DNA of 7,225 nt, taken from NCBI GenBank assembly GCA_030650265.1, contig JAUSEJ010000570.1, forward strand, positions 1 to 7,225, in the 5' to 3' direction. Positions 6,521-7,225 of the stretch are shown here, piece after piece. The DNA is from Dehalococcoidia bacterium. Lineage in GTDB: Bacteria > Chloroflexota > Dehalococcoidia > JACPQF01. Position 1 is the first letter of the stretch; each line of letters begins with the position of its first letter. The notes beneath the pieces were generated by a model. The model was given only the letters and a program-made list of their open reading frames with translations. It searched no databases and had not been told where the DNA came from. Position numbers and translations under genes: made by a program.

Positions 6521-6705
6521 GAATAAGTAGTTTTTCAGATGTTGTAGGTAATCCCGTCTGCTACACTCGGGCTTGGCAATGGCATACCCGGGTCAAAGAC
6601 GATCTCATGCGTCCCTTGGACTGCCTCGCTCACTTCTATGCAGGAGATATAGAATCGTTGAGCTGGCTGGAAATCCTGGCAACTGGCTAGCTGATACGAT
6701 TCCCA

Positions 6706-6775
6706 ATGAAGCGAACTGGTTGGCCAAGTTTGTCTCATCACTGGAGCCGGCCAATCGTTGGTAGTTTGTGACTAG
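6706..6775 (+). pseudogene. Broken N-terminus of a short-chain dehydrogenase/reductase (Rossmann fragment)
   Basis: The frame 6710-6772 reads ELVGQVCLITGAGQSLV, closely matching the start of short-chain dehydrogenases (L-x-G-K-V-A-L-I-T-G-A-G-x-G-I-G), with the NAD(P)-binding TGAG intact. The frame ends at TAG 6773, and the second and third Gly of the TGxxxGxG motif are lost. ATG 6706-6708 lies just upstream, but one extra base puts it out of frame; in the SDR frame this position reads TGA. Only about 20 codons remain, so this appears to be a remnant after deletion and frameshift rather than a working gene. The match could be chance, although about ten family-typical positions in a row make that less likely. 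Confidence 0.4.
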
Positions 6776-6822
6776 GATATGATCTAAGCTCTGGCTTTGT
6801 TTGGCCCCTACCCTTGTCCAAT

Positions 6823-6828
6823 AAGGAG
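6823..6828 (+). promoter_or_regulatory. Ribosome binding site of the flavoprotein gene
   Basis: AAGGAG six bases before ATG 6835 is an ideal Shine-Dalgarno site and settles the start of the partial gene at the right edge. Confidence 0.8.
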
Positions 6829-6834
6829 ATAGGC

Positions 6835-7225
6835 ATGCTGTCCAAAGATGCCCGTTGGTCGCTAAGCGCAGAAGTGGTTGTTGTGGGCCTTGGGGGCGCT
6901 GGAACGGTAGCTGCGATCACTGCTCACGACCTGGGAGCGCGAGTGCTCGTGATCGAGAAGCAACCCAAGAGCACCCATTGCACCAACACCGCCATGTCGG
7001 GAGGTGTATTCATAACGGTTTCCGACGCCCAAAAAGCAATTGAATACATGGAATCCATCCACCAGTCTATTGAAGGAGGACCTCCGTGGACTGATTCCAA
7101 AGTCATCAAGGCGTGGGCCCGCTACTCGACGGAAAACGTCAAGTGGTTCGAATCCCTTGGCGCCAAGATCAGGCACTTCTCGAGCGGTGGCACGCATGAA
7201 CAGGTGCCGGGCGCCGAATCCATTC
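6835..7225 (+). CDS. FAD-dependent oxidoreductase (FAD_binding_2; fumarate reductase/3-ketosteroid dehydrogenase-like), 3'-truncated
   Basis: An open frame of 130 codons runs off the window end, so only the N-terminal part of a protein usually 450-570 residues long is seen. Residues 13-42 form a dinucleotide-binding beta-alpha-beta unit: EVVVVGLGGAGTVAAI, with GLGGAG at 18-23, ending in VLVIEK, where Glu41 would contact the FAD ribose. The following TNTAMSGGVF (50-59) corresponds to the G-N-S-x-x-S-G-G FAD contact of fumarate reductase and KstD-type flavoproteins. The segment PWTDSKVIKAWARYSTENVKWFESLGAKI (about 84-112) matches the family's helix-rich stretch ending W-x-x-x-x-G. No signal peptide is visible, so a cytoplasmic enzyme is likely. 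The substrate (enone-type: fumarate-like, steroid or other) is undecided because the catalytic capping domain is outside the window. Confidence 0.9.
   Translation, partial: MLSKDARWSLSAEVVVVGLGGAGTVAAITAHDLGARVLVIEKQPKSTHCTNTAMSGGVFITVSDAQKAIEYMESIHQSIEGGPPWTDSKVIKAWARYSTENVKWFESLGAKIRHFSSGGTHEQVPGAESI

Larger units (their letters stand above)
6521..6834. other. Intergenic region with probable gene debris
   Basis: This 310-base gap separates the regulator from the flavoprotein. One plus-strand frame (6523-6690) stays open for 55 codons but has no good start or ribosome site and matches nothing I recognise. A short-chain dehydrogenase-like fragment follows at about 6706-6775. TATGAT at 6778-6783 is a good -10 candidate for the flavoprotein gene, but no convincing -35 box lies 16-18 bases upstream (TTGGTA at 6758-6763 is too close). 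The rest shows no recognisable structure. Confidence 0.45.

Noticed and set aside
6523..6690. 55-codon plus-strand open stretch (contains RVKDDLMRPLDCLAHFYAGD)
   Set aside because: It looks somewhat protein-like but has no start, ribosome site or family match. It could be debris of a deleted gene but cannot be supported as a feature of its own.
6535..6741. 68-codon minus-strand frame after the regulator
   Set aside because: No ribosome site or recognisable domain, and it overlaps the terminator's downstream hairpin region and part of the short-chain dehydrogenase fragment on the other strand.
6862..7197. 111-codon minus-strand frame at the right edge
   Set aside because: It lies opposite the clear FAD-binding N-terminus, which has an AAGGAG site and conserved motifs.

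Overview
The window is a bacterial chromosomal segment with moderately high GC and strong Shine-Dalgarno (AAGGAG-type) start sites. It carries catabolic and transport genes: an ABC solute-binding protein, an acyl-CoA dehydrogenase, a large LuxR-type ATPase regulator and a flavoprotein oxidoreductase. There is also a MazEF-type toxin-antitoxin pair and an extragenic palindromic repeat cluster. This mix is typical of uncultured soil or marine lineages rich in acyl-CoA dehydrogenases and flavoproteins, such as Chloroflexota (Dehalococcoidia/SAR202-like) or Tectomicrobia-like groups. That taxonomic guess is inference from gene content only and is weak.

Layout, left to right. Positions 1-1047 (+) hold the C-terminal 348 residues of a family 5 (Opp/Dpp-like) solute-binding protein. 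Its stop is followed by a very strong hairpin (1062-1107) and a second nested inverted repeat (1125-1182). A leftward operon (1764-1196) encodes a ribbon-helix-helix antitoxin and a MazF/PemK endoribonuclease toxin with an ATGA overlap. It is preceded by a near-consensus sigma70 promoter and an 11-bp-phased direct repeat that could be the autoregulatory operator. Positions about 1830-2200 are non-coding and hold two 42-bp direct repeats plus a 15-bp inverted copy, which look like REP/RAYT-type elements.

A near-consensus sigma70 promoter (2201-2229) and an AAGGAG site drive an intact acyl-CoA dehydrogenase (2263-3426), which ends near a probable intrinsic terminator. A 991-residue LAL-type regulator follows (3520-6495), with an N-terminal AAA/NB-ATPase, helical repeats and a C-terminal LuxR helix-turn-helix. 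It ends in a terminator whose stem overlaps the stop codon. The 339-bp gap after it contains what looks like the broken N-terminus of a short-chain dehydrogenase. At the right edge (6835 to beyond 7225, +) a FAD_binding_2/fumarate reductase/KstD-like flavoprotein begins; it is cut by the window end.

Working model (inference): the binding protein imports a substrate, and the acyl-CoA dehydrogenase, flavoprotein and former short-chain dehydrogenase belong to an oxidation pathway that the ATP-dependent LuxR regulator may control. Each gene appears to have its own transcription signals, so this is a neighbourhood rather than one operon. I found no RNA genes, CRISPR array, complete insertion sequence or clearly new multi-gene system. 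The items most worth checking are the repeat cluster, the short-chain dehydrogenase remnant and the overlapping hairpins after the regulator.
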